Source: an uncultured Bacteroidales bacterium (GTDB lineage: Bacteria > Bacteroidota > Bacteroidia > Bacteroidales > UBA932). Taken from it: a DNA stretch of 15,506 bases. Within the stretch, counting starts at the first letter, position 1; every line of letters begins with the position of its first letter. Below the pieces are notes generated by a model, which made no database searches, was not told the DNA's origin, and was given only the letters and a program-made list of their open reading frames with translations. A program made the position numbers and the translations under genes. Below, in pieces: positions 8,414 through 14,722 of this stretch. The DNA lies in the NCBI GenBank assembly GCA_934678915.1, contig CAKUSF010000046.1:1-15506 (forward strand), in the 5' to 3' direction.

Positions 8414-8429
8414 TTGGCGAACTCGCCAA
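8414..8429 (-). promoter_or_regulatory. Hairpin in the RNase G leader
   Basis: A perfect 7-bp inverted repeat, TTGGCGA-AC-TCGCCAA on the plus strand, lies 31 bases upstream of the RNase G start. In the minus-strand RNA it gives a 6-bp stem with an AGTT loop followed by GTTTTATTTTT, which resembles an attenuator or weak terminator. It may be a leader control element, or a second stop for the HU transcript. Confidence 0.5.
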
Positions 8430-8450
8430 TTTATTTCTTGAATATTACTA

Positions 8451-8485
8451 AAAAAGGCTGTCCGGCACTTCCGGTCAGCCTTTTT
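8451..8485. terminator. Bidirectional rho-independent terminator behind HU and the small basic gene
   Basis: GGCTG-T-CCGG (8456-8465), loop CACTT, CCGG-T-CAGCC (8471-8480), flanked by A-run on the left and T-run on the right, so it works in both directions. On the minus strand it lies 37 bases after the stop of the 29-residue gene and separates it from RNase G. Confidence 0.88.
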
Positions 8486-8522
8486 CTTCTAGCAGACTGC
8501 TAAAATGGCAGGCACAGAAGCA

Positions 8523-8612
8523 TTACTTCTTCTTGTGTCTGTTCTTGCGCAAGCGTTTTTTACGCTTGTGCGTAGACATCTTATGTCTCTTTCTCTTTTT
8601 TCCGCTTGGCAT
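8523..8612 (-). CDS. 29-residue AURKAIP1/COX24-type basic protein (mS38/bS22-like)
   Basis: Translation starts MPSGKKRKRHKM and ends RLRKNRHKKK, 29 residues with about 60% Lys, Arg or His. It is too short for most gene finders. It matches the pattern I know for the small AURKAIP1/COX24-domain proteins of Bacteroidota. The family is related to mitochondrial ribosomal protein mS38 and to bS22 of Actinobacteria, so it is probably a ribosome-bound peptide that contacts rRNA. It sits 19 bases downstream of HU on the same strand, with no terminator between, so the two are likely one transcript ending at the hairpin at 8451-8485. The ribosomal role is from family knowledge; the sequence itself shows only composition and motif order. 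Confidence 0.85.
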   Translation of the reverse strand: MPSGKKRKRHKMSTHKRKKRLRKNRHKKK

Positions 8613-8631
8613 AATAAAAGATGTTTAAAAA

Positions 8632-8913
8632 TTATTTTTCCTCCTTAACTGCATTCACGAAAATCTTAGCTGGTTTGAAAGCTGGGATGTCGTGTGCAGG
8701 GATGGTCATTGTTGTCTTCTTGGTGATGTTCCTGGCTGCTTTCTTAGCTCTGTGCTTTACGATGAAGCTACCGAAACCACGAAGATAAACAGGCTCTTTT
8801 CTGATGATTGAGTCCTTAACAGTGTCCATGAAAGCCTCAATAACGGACTGAACTGCGATTTTCTCGATTCCGGTTGACTTCGCAACCTCATTCACGATTT
8901 CTGCCTTTGTCAT
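8632..8913 (-). CDS. HU-family histone-like DNA-binding protein
   Basis: 93 residues, the usual HU/IHF length. The N-terminal helices (MTKAEIVNEVAKSTGIEKIAV) and the family core VYLRGFGSFIVKHRAKKAARN (split here by its arm region) are clear; the C-terminal part has the DNA-arm sequence with IPAHDIPAFKPAK. HU dimers bend DNA and compact the nucleoid. The ATG at 8913 gives the standard HU start, MTKAEIV. A strong Bacteroidota promoter lies upstream (8972-9002), and the 5' leader begins with a hairpin. The small basic protein gene follows 19 bases downstream. Which HU paralogue it is cannot be told; many Bacteroidota carry several. Confidence 0.96.
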   Translation of the reverse strand: MTKAEIVNEVAKSTGIEKIAVQSVIEAFMDTVKDSIIRKEPVYLRGFGSFIVKHRAKKAARNITKKTTMTIPAHDIPAFKPAKIFVNAVKEEK

Positions 8914-8949
8914 AATCTATTAATATTTATTAGGATTTACCATAATATC

Positions 8950-8968
8950 CCCCAAAGTTCGTTTGGGG
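8950..8968 (-). promoter_or_regulatory. Hairpin/palindrome at the predicted HU transcript start
   Basis: CCCCAAA (8950-8956), 5-base loop, TTTGGGG (8962-8968): a perfect 7-bp inverted repeat. The promoter -7 element ends at 8972, so transcription should start around 8965-8968, and the mRNA would open with this stem. It could protect the 5' end of the mRNA or be an operator. Confidence 0.6.
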
Positions 8969-8971
8969 ATG

Positions 8972-9002
8972 CAAAAATAGACTTATTTTTTTAATATTCA
9001 AA
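8972..9002 (-). promoter_or_regulatory. Bacteroidota sigma-ABfr-type promoter of HU
   Basis: On the minus strand, TTTG (9002-8999), a 19-base spacer, and TATTTTTG (8979-8972) match the -33 TTTG / -7 TAnnTTTG consensus of the primary sigma factor in this phylum, with normal spacing. It lies about 60 bases before the HU start codon. Confidence 0.82.
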
Positions 9003-9084
9003 ATCATATACGTAAATTTATTGTCCAAATTTTATGGCACGGAGATTGACCATATCCCGGAATGCTCAATCGGCTTCTGTTTTT

Positions 9085-9099
9085 CTGCCAATTTGGCAG
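9085..9099. promoter_or_regulatory. Perfect 15-bp palindrome upstream of lon
   Basis: CTGCCAA-T-TTGGCAG ends 23 bases before the chosen lon start. A perfect palindrome of this size just upstream of a stress-protease gene suggests an operator for a dimeric regulator or a leader hairpin. I see no TAnnTTTG promoter for lon nearby, so the heat-shock or general promoter may be of another type. Confidence 0.55.
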
Positions 9100-9122
9100 G
9101 ACGAAGCGTGCGGCATTTTAAA

Positions 9123-11543
9123 ATGGACATTATGAACACAGACAATAATAAGGACATTTTCTTCCCAGCAGGAGCTGCGGAAGTGAACATAATCCCTGTG
9201 ATGCAGGGAGAAGAGCAGATGAAGGTGGAGGCGGCTGATCTTCCTGACACCTTGCCTATTCTTGCTTTGAGGAATGCTGTGCTATTCCCAGGCATGGTTT
9301 ATCCTGTCACAATTGGCCGTCAGAAATCTATAACCTTGATCAAGGAGGCGGAGAAACGTGACTCTTTTATCGGGGCGGTTCCACAAGTGGACATCACAGT
9401 TGAGGATCCATCGGAAAAGGATCTTTATGAATATGGTACCGTAAGCCGAGTGATGAAAGTCCTCGAAATGCCGGATGGCACAATCACGGCCATTATTCAA
9501 GGCATCAAGCGCATTCAGATGGCTGGAGTGGTTTCTTACGAGCCTTACATCACTGCGAGGGTGAAGTACATAGAGGACATAATCCCGGAGAACGACAACA
9601 GCACTAAGATGATTGCAGAATCGCTGAAAGAAAAGGCTGCCATCATCATAAAGTCATCGTCTTTCGCTCCTAAGGAAGCTGTGGGCGCTCTCAAGTCCAT
9701 TGACAATTATGCTTTCCTTGTGAACTTCATTGCGACAACAATCGAAATAGAGAACTTCACGGAGAAGGTTCAGCTCCTTGGCATTGACGACATTACTGTC
9801 AGAGCTATGAAACTTCTCAAGGTGCTGGACACTCAGATCCAACTTCTAAAGATCAAGCAGGAAATCAACCAGAAGGTCAAAAGTGACATTGACCAACAGC
9901 AAAGAGAGTACTATCTTAATAATCAGCTTCGTACCATCCAGGAGGAACTTGGGATGGACGAAGAGGAAGAGTTCGAGAAGTTCCGTGCCAAGGCCAAGAC
10001 AAAGAAGTGGCCTGAAGCTGTCGGAAAGCAGTTCGAGAAGGAACTTGCCAAACTGGAGAAGTACAACCCATCCTCACCTGACTACAGCATCCAGTACAAC
10101 TACATTGAGTTCATGCTTGACTTGCCGTGGGGCGAGATGTCAAAAGACAATCTTGACCTGAAGCATGCCCAAAAGGTTCTGGACAGCGATCACTACGGCC
10201 TTGACACCGTGAAAGAGAGGATTATTGAATATCTTGCCGTCCTTAAGTTGAAAGGCAACATGAAGTCCCCGATCCTTTGCCTCTACGGCCCTCCGGGAGT
10301 AGGCAAGACTAGTCTTGGCAAATCAATCGCAAAGGCTTTGGGAAGAAAATATGTTAGGATAGCTCTCGGTGGCATGCACGATGAGGCTGAGCTGCGAGGA
10401 CACAGGAAGACCTATGTCGGAGCCCTTCCAGGACGTATCTTGAACGGAATCGACAAGGCTGGCACATCCAACCCTGTCATTGTTCTGGACGAGATTGACA
10501 AGGTCGGCAACGACTACAAAGGTGATCCGTCTTCCGCTCTTCTAGAAGTGCTTGATCCTGAGCAGAACGTAGAGTTTCACGACAACTATCTGGACATCGA
10601 CTACGACCTTTCGAACGTGCTGTTCATCACCACTGCGAACAACATCTCCACAATCCAGTCCGCCTTGCTTGACAGAATGGAACTGATCAACGTCACCGGC
10701 TATCTGGCTGAGGAAAAGATGGAGATCGCCAAGCGTTACCTTGTGCCTAAGCAGCTGGAGGAGCACGGAATAGGTAAGAAGGAGCTCCGCATCGACAAAG
10801 CCGCTTTGGAAAAGATCATTGATGAATATACCCATGAGTCCGGAGTCCGTGGCCTAGAGAAGCAGATTGCAAAAATCGCTCGTGTGACGGCCAAGAAGAT
10901 TGCCTTGGGTGAATCCTATCCGACAGTCATCAAGAAAGAGCATCTTAAGGAATATCTCGGTTTGCCAACCAATTTCCATGATCTTCAGAAAGGTAATGAG
11001 GCACTTGGAGTCGTTACTGGCCTTGCATGGACGCAGATGGGAGGTGAAATCTTGTTTGTTGAGAGTTCGGTTAGCGGAGGCAAGGGTGTCATGACAATGA
11101 CAGGAAATCTTGGCGATGTGATGAAGGAATCAGCTACGATTGCCTACCAGTACATCAAGGCTCATCCTCAGCTTGCCAAAATGACATCCGAGGAGTTTGG
11201 AGCCAAGGACATCCACGTCCACGTTCCAGAAGGAGCTGTTCCTAAGGACGGACCTTCAGCTGGTATAACTATGGTGAGCTCAATGGTTTCCGCACTTCGT
11301 GGGGAGGCTGTGAAACCAGGAATTGCGATGACCGGTGAGATGACCCTAAGAGGACGAGTCCTTCCAGTGGGTGGCATCAAGGAAAAGATCCTCGCAGCGA
11401 AACGCGCAGGTGTTACCGAGATTGTGATCTCTGAGGACAATCGCAAGGATGTCGAGGACATCAAGCCGATCTATGTCGAAGGCCTGACATTCCATTATGT
11501 CAAGAACATTGACGATGTGATTGCGTACATATTCAAAGATTAA
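9123..11543 (+). CDS. lon: ATP-dependent Lon protease
   Basis: 806 residues from the ATG at 9123, the expected Lon length. Lon degrades misfolded and regulatory proteins in the cytoplasm. The N-terminal substrate-binding domain starts near LPILALRNAVLFPGMVYPV, followed by coiled-coil helices (about 260-320). The AAA+ module has Walker A GPPGVGKT (389-396) and Walker B VLDEID (D456, E457). The protease domain has the Ser-Lys dyad: S712 in KDGPSAG and K755 in GGIKEK, 43 residues apart as in E. coli Lon. The frame is open upstream to a TTG at 9021, but that extension has no Lon similarity and covers a perfect palindrome, so I chose 9123; ATG 9132 is also possible. A short palindrome lies after the stop, before ung. 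Confidence 0.97.
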   Translation: MDIMNTDNNKDIFFPAGAAEVNIIPVMQGEEQMKVEAADLPDTLPILALRNAVLFPGMVYPVTIGRQKSITLIKEAEKRDSFIGAVPQVDITVEDPSEKDLYEYGTVSRVMKVLEMPDGTITAIIQGIKRIQMAGVVSYEPYITARVKYIEDIIPENDNSTKMIAESLKEKAAIIIKSSSFAPKEAVGALKSIDNYAFLVNFIATTIEIENFTEKVQLLGIDDITVRAMKLLKVLDTQIQLLKIKQEINQKVKSDIDQQQREYYLNNQLRTIQEELGMDEEEEFEKFRAKAKTKKWPEAVGKQFEKELAKLEKYNPSSPDYSIQYNYIEFMLDLPWGEMSKDNLDLKHAQKVLDSDHYGLDTVKERIIEYLAVLKLKGNMKSPILCLYGPPGVGKTSLGKSIAKALGRKYVRIALGGMHDEAELRGHRKTYVGALPGRILNGIDKAGTSNPVIVLDEIDKVGNDYKGDPSSALLEVLDPEQNVEFHDNYLDIDYDLSNVLFITTANNISTIQSALLDRMELINVTGYLAEEKMEIAKRYLVPKQLEEHGIGKKELRIDKAALEKIIDEYTHESGVRGLEKQIAKIARVTAKKIALGESYPTVIKKEHLKEYLGLPTNFHDLQKGNEALGVVTGLAWTQMGGEILFVESSVSGGKGVMTMTGNLGDVMKESATIAYQYIKAHPQLAKMTSEEFGAKDIHVHVPEGAVPKDGPSAGITMVSSMVSALRGEAVKPGIAMTGEMTLRGRVLPVGGIKEKILAAKRAGVTEIVISEDNRKDVEDIKPIYVEGLTFHYVKNIDDVIAYIFKD

Positions 11544-11555
11544 TCTCTATCTTAG

Positions 11556-11571
11556 TGGTCATTAATGACCA
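11556..11571. promoter_or_regulatory. 16-bp perfect palindrome between lon and ung
   Basis: TGGTCATTAATGACCA, starting 12 bases after the lon stop. As RNA it would be a 6-bp stem with a TTAA loop, followed by TGTCCTTTTG, which is at best a weak terminator. It may instead be a protein-binding site for ung, whose start is 23 bases downstream. Confidence 0.5.
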
Positions 11572-11594
11572 TGTCCTTTTGAAAGGCATCTGTT

Positions 11595-12263
11595 ATGGAC
11601 GTAAGGATAGAACAAAGTTGGAAGAAAGCGCTGCAAAGTGAGTTTGACAAGCCCTACTTTGCTGCGCTTGCGCGTTATCTGCATGGCGAGAAAGCGCAAG
11701 GGAAAGTGATCTTTCCTCCCGGCCCTGAGATATTCAGAGCCTTTGATCTGACTCCTGTCGATCAAGTCAAGGTGGTGATTCTTGGTCAGGACCCGTATCA
11801 CGGTTACGGGCAGGCAATGGGACTTAGTTTCTCCGTACCTGACAACGTTCCCGCTCCACCGTCTCTCAAGAACATATTCAAAGAGATTGAGAATGATTTG
11901 GGAATAAGGATGAGCGGATGCCCTAATCTGGAGAATTGGGCGCGTCAGGGAGTTCTCCTTCTGAACTCGATCCTGACTGTCCGTTCGGGTGAGGCGGCTT
12001 CGCACAGCGGAATCGGTTGGCAGCAGTTTACCGATGCGGTTATCCATTATATTTCAGACAATTGCAACGGAGTTGTGTTTCTGCTTTGGGGCAATTACGC
12101 CAGAAGTAAGAAGGAACTAATCGACACATCCCGTCATTATGTGCTAGAGGCGGCACATCCGTCTCCGCTAGCAAGAGGTGCCTTTTTCGGTTGCAGACAT
12201 TTCTCCAGAACGAACGAGATTCTTGTGAGCGAGGGAAAGACTCCGATTAATTGGCAGTTGTAA
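11595..12263 (+). CDS. ung: Uracil-DNA glycosylase, family 1
   Basis: 222 residues, typical length. The enzyme removes uracil from DNA as the first step of base-excision repair. The water-activating motif GQDPYHG is at 65-70 with catalytic D66. The uracil-binding LLLNSILTVR segment is at about 121-130, and the DNA-intercalation motif HPSPL at 188-192. The start MDVRIEQSWKKAL is normal for the family. It lies 51 bases after lon and 21 bases before coaD on the same strand; a transcript ung-coaD-thioredoxin gene is likely. A minus-strand frame across it is only a shadow. Confidence 0.97.
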   Translation: MDVRIEQSWKKALQSEFDKPYFAALARYLHGEKAQGKVIFPPGPEIFRAFDLTPVDQVKVVILGQDPYHGYGQAMGLSFSVPDNVPAPPSLKNIFKEIENDLGIRMSGCPNLENWARQGVLLLNSILTVRSGEAASHSGIGWQQFTDAVIHYISDNCNGVVFLLWGNYARSKKELIDTSRHYVLEAAHPSPLARGAFFGCRHFSRTNEILVSEGKTPINWQL

Positions 12264-12284
12264 ACATTCTAAAGAAGAGTAATC

Positions 12285-12755
12285 ATGAATCGAATAGCAT
12301 TGTTTCCAGGGTCCTTTGATCCGTTCACGTCTGGGCATCTGAACATTCTGACTAGAGCCTTGACCATTTTCGATGAGGTCATAGTGGCCGTGGGAATCAA
12401 TCAGGACAAGCGCGGTTTCTTCACCATGGAGCAGCGGGAAGACGTCATCCGTCAGGCTACCCGCGGCATGGGAGGCGTGAGAATTATTCACTATGAAGGA
12501 CTTACCATAGACATCTGTCGCGAACTCGGAGTCCGACACATTGTCAGAGGGGTAAGGAATATGACAGACTTCGACAACGAGCAGGCGATAGCAGATGCGA
12601 ATCGTCATCTGGCTCCTGAAGTCGATACCATAATCATTCCTACCGCTCAGGAATATTCTCACATCTCATCCTCGGCTGTTCGTGATGTCGTTCGGCATCG
12701 TGGCGATCTTTCGCAGTTTATTCCGGAGGGAGTCGTGTTGCCGGAAGTCAGATGA
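12285..12755 (+). CDS. coaD: Phosphopantetheine adenylyltransferase
   Basis: 156 residues, normal length. CoaD transfers AMP from ATP to 4'-phosphopantetheine, giving dephospho-CoA, the fourth step of coenzyme A synthesis. The nucleotidyltransferase signature is clear: GSFDPFTSGH (9-18, His18 being the T/HxGH histidine), RGVRN (89-92 region) and the ATP-binding ISSSAVRD (127-134). The start MNRIALFPGSFDP is standard. It follows ung by 21 bases, and its TGA overlaps the ATG of the next gene (ATGA at 12752-12755), which suggests translational coupling. Confidence 0.97.
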   Translation: MNRIALFPGSFDPFTSGHLNILTRALTIFDEVIVAVGINQDKRGFFTMEQREDVIRQATRGMGGVRIIHYEGLTIDICRELGVRHIVRGVRNMTDFDNEQAIADANRHLAPEVDTIIIPTAQEYSHISSSAVRDVVRHRGDLSQFIPEGVVLPEVR

Positions 12756-14179
12756 AAAGAGGAACAGTAATATTCATTGGCCTTCTGCTATGGCTGCTCC
12801 CATCGCTTCATTGCGTTGGGCAGATTGATTCTACACGCCTGGCTGAGTTGGATGCGCGGTTGGAGGAATATTTCCGAACGCTTGAACCTGAAAGGATTGA
12901 GGTGAAGAACGAGGAATGCGACCTTCTGATTGATTCAGCCCAAGATTCGGTTCTGCGTCGTCACATCGCACTGAAGATTTACGACCATTATCTGGAGTCT
13001 CCTGTGATGGGTGATGAAGCTGTGGCTATTCATTTGACTGACAAGTGGTTCGCTACAGGCGAGATTGACATGGGTGGAGATGAGGTTCTGTTTAATGCCA
13101 AGATATTCGCTGACTTTAACCGTCAGTCGCTTCTTGGGATGAATGCTCCATTGATTGAGATGGAAACTCCTGAAGGAGAGAGGGTTGAAGTCGGTGGCCC
13201 CGCGAATCGTTACCGCGTACTTTTTTTCTATGACACCGAGTGCTCAAAGTGTAGATTGGAGACGTTGTTTTTGCGCTCAAAGCTTAATGCAAAGAATTGG
13301 CCTATAGATGTCTATGCTATCTACACCGGGGATAATCCGCAGAGTTGGAAGGAGTGGCGGCAGACAAAATTCGCTGTCAGTGCCCCAAAAACTAAAGTCA
13401 TCCATCTTTGGGATCCGGGAATCGACTCTGACTACCAGATGAAATATGGTGTGATCCAGACTCCCAGGATGTTTCTTCTGGACCGGTCTGGCATCATCAT
13501 CGGTAGGGGAATGGACGCACAAGCCTTGGAGCAGCTCCTTGGCATTGTTCTTTCCGATGTGAATTATGAATATGGCGGTTCGGCTTCCGCTGCCCTGATG
13601 GACAAACTCTTTGCTGCAGATTCTGATGTTATGTCAATGGCTAAAGCGTTGGAATCTCGAACTTTAGCTAAAGGCGACACCACATTTTTCAAGCATCTTG
13701 AAGGGGATCTGCTTTATTGGCTGACATCACGTCGTGATGAAGTTAGCAAGGAAGGGACATTGCCTTTCATCAATGAATATGTTCTCTCGCGTCCAGAGAT
13801 CTGGAACACGTCTGATGACACCCTTAAAGTCGTGGGGCTTGCCAGAATGATGACGGAACTGCTATCTCGTACTCCTGTTGGTTCAAAACTTCCGAAGTAC
13901 AATCTACCTGGTTGGAAACAAATCAGAAGGAAAGGTGGTTTTATCGTCTTTCACACAGAAGGATGTTCTTACTGCAAGGCAGAACTATCTACCGCTGATT
14001 CCCTAGGGTTGAGAATCCTGGACGTGAACGTTGATGAGATAATGGCCTCTGATCCGGAACTAGCCAAGACCTTGCTGGACACTTTCGACCTATCCTCGAT
14101 GCCGTTCATCCTTGAAGTTGGTCGCCATGGAATCGTTCGTCGTCGCTACGTCTCCTTTCTATCCGATCGCTGTGGTTAG
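12752..14179 (+). CDS. Secreted double-thioredoxin-fold protein (DUF5106-like)
   Basis: 475 residues. Residues 1-24 form a signal peptide (KR, then a hydrophobic stretch, likely cut after about VGQ). Residues 28-150 resemble the N-terminal DUF5106 helical part found in Bacteroidota thioredoxin-like proteins. A TlpA/ResA-type thioredoxin domain follows, with CSKC (164-167) and the cis-proline QTP (236-238). A second, shorter thioredoxin-like domain has CSYC (405-408) and SMPF (449-452). Two redox CxxC centres in one periplasmic protein suggest a disulfide reductase or relay; the substrate is unknown. It overlaps coaD by 4 bases. The last residues and stop codon come from a REP-like repeat (from 14172), so the native C-terminus may have been altered. 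Confidence 0.85.
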   Translation: MKRGTVIFIGLLLWLLPSLHCVGQIDSTRLAELDARLEEYFRTLEPERIEVKNEECDLLIDSAQDSVLRRHIALKIYDHYLESPVMGDEAVAIHLTDKWFATGEIDMGGDEVLFNAKIFADFNRQSLLGMNAPLIEMETPEGERVEVGGPANRYRVLFFYDTECSKCRLETLFLRSKLNAKNWPIDVYAIYTGDNPQSWKEWRQTKFAVSAPKTKVIHLWDPGIDSDYQMKYGVIQTPRMFLLDRSGIIIGRGMDAQALEQLLGIVLSDVNYEYGGSASAALMDKLFAADSDVMSMAKALESRTLAKGDTTFFKHLEGDLLYWLTSRRDEVSKEGTLPFINEYVLSRPEIWNTSDDTLKVVGLARMMTELLSRTPVGSKLPKYNLPGWKQIRRKGGFIVFHTEGCSYCKAELSTADSLGLRILDVNVDEIMASDPELAKTLLDTFDLSSMPFILEVGRHGIVRRRYVSFLSDRCG

Positions 14180-14283
14180 GCCCTTCGACAAGCTCAGCGA
14201 CCGCAGGTTCACCAACCGTGGTTCGGCCCTTCGACAAGCTCAGGGACCGCAAGTTCACCAACCGGTCGCTGAGCTTGTCGAAG
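14172..14283. repeat. REP-like repeat array: two 46-bp direct copies and one inverted partial copy
   Basis: Copy 1 (14172-14217) and copy 2 (14218-14263) are adjacent direct repeats that differ at only three positions. Both contain CCCTTCGACAAGCTCAG. An inverted partial copy (14264-14283) is the exact complement of 14183-14202, so a 20-bp stem can form. The core CTTCGACAAGCTCAG is a dispersed repeat seen in many bacterial genomes (general knowledge). Copy 1 runs into the 3' end of the preceding gene and its TTAG supplies the stop codon; copy 2 has TTCG at the same place. The array also separates two convergent genes and may end transcription. Confidence 0.88.
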
Positions 14284-14289
14284 CGACAT

Positions 14290-14592
14290 CTATCCCGTAA
14301 TACTCCGCAGCACCCGTGTCAGCTGGTCTGAGCATGAGGTACCGCGCCCATGACAGTTGACCCCGGACAGAATCTCAACTGCTTTTTTCGCCTCCATTCC
14401 CTCCAGAAGTCTCCCTAAAGCCTGTAGATTCCCATCGCATCCCTTTATGTAATGCAGATTGTGAATCTTCCCGTCAACGAGATCGAAATCAATCTGAGCC
14501 GAGCAGACAATCACACTCGGAACAGCAGTGATGTGCCTGACACCGTCAGTCGTTTTGTCAGAGATTATTTTGAAATCATCACCAATAGCCAT
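14290..14592 (-). CDS. TSCPD domain-containing protein (TIGR03905-like)
   Basis: 100 residues from the ATG at 14592. The frame extends upstream to 14667, but that part overlaps the predicted promoter and encodes an unlikely low-complexity start, so I prefer MAIGDDFK. The family pattern is plain: VCSAQIDFDLVDGKI, then GCDGNLQALGRLLEGM, then NCHGRGTSCSDQL. The name-giving TSCPD is TSCSD here. The related domain occurs at the end of some class II ribonucleotide reductases, and the conserved cysteines suggest metal or redox binding; the function of the stand-alone family is not known to me. It ends 7 bases from the REP-like array and faces the thioredoxin gene tail to tail. Its promoter is back to back with that of the aldolase. 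Confidence 0.88.
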   Translation of the reverse strand: MAIGDDFKIISDKTTDGVRHITAVPSVIVCSAQIDFDLVDGKIHNLHYIKGCDGNLQALGRLLEGMEAKKAVEILSGVNCHGRGTSCSDQLTRVLRSITG

Positions 14593-14620
14593 GTCAATAA
14601 TTGTTAAACGTTTAAACAAA

Positions 14621-14628
14621 CAAAAATA
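14621..14628 (-). promoter_or_regulatory. Candidate -7 element of the TSCPD gene
   Basis: TATTTTTG on the minus strand matches TAnnTTTG and lies 28 bases before the start codon. A -33 TTTG is not evident. The short leader holds a 12-bp palindrome, TTAAACGTTTAA (14604-14615), which could be an operator. Confidence 0.55.
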
Positions 14629-14651
14629 TAAAAATTTTATGAAAAATACCG

Positions 14652-14659
14652 TAACTTTG
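14652..14659 (+). promoter_or_regulatory. Candidate -7 element of the aldolase gene
   Basis: TAACTTTG matches TAnnTTTG and lies 63 bases before the fba start codon. The -33 region is AT-rich without a clear TTTG. Only 23 bases separate it from the opposing element at 14621-14628, so the two RNA polymerase sites overlap. Confidence 0.62.
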
Positions 14660-14661
14660 CA

Positions 14662-14710
14662 CGGCATTTGAAGAGAACCTATGCCGAAAAAAACGTATAT
14701 TTATTTCTAA
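14662..14710 (+). promoter_or_regulatory. Aldolase leader with hairpin and nine-codon upstream frame
   Basis: CGGCAT (14662-14667) pairs with ATGCCG (14681-14686). The second arm contains the ATG of a short frame, MPKKTYIYF then TAA (14681-14710), which ends 12 bases before the fba start. Translation of this frame is not shown; it may be chance. Confidence 0.3.
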
Positions 14711-14722
14711 ATTCATAGAATT

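Noticed and set aside
9035..9050. Firm call of a sigma-54 promoter for lon
   Set aside because: The -12 half lacks the essential GC (it has GA), so it is kept only as a remark in a finding.
9021..9122. N-terminal extension of Lon starting at TTG 9021
   Set aside because: The 34 extra residues have no Lon similarity, use a rare start codon, and cover a perfect palindrome and likely promoter region; ATG 9123 gives the normal N-terminus.
11562..12047. 161-residue minus-strand frame opposite ung
   Set aside because: Shadow of ung; all recognisable motifs are on the plus strand.
12168..12662. 164-residue minus-strand frame opposite coaD
   Set aside because: Shadow of ung and coaD with no protein family pattern.
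14112..14300. 62-residue frame over the end of the thioredoxin gene
   Set aside because: It is mostly a translation of the REP-like repeat (LRQAQGPQ, VAELVEAT), a common artefact.
14593..14667. N-terminal extension of the TSCPD protein from 14667
   Set aside because: It spans both candidate promoters and encodes a low-complexity, Phe/Lys-rich stretch absent from the family.
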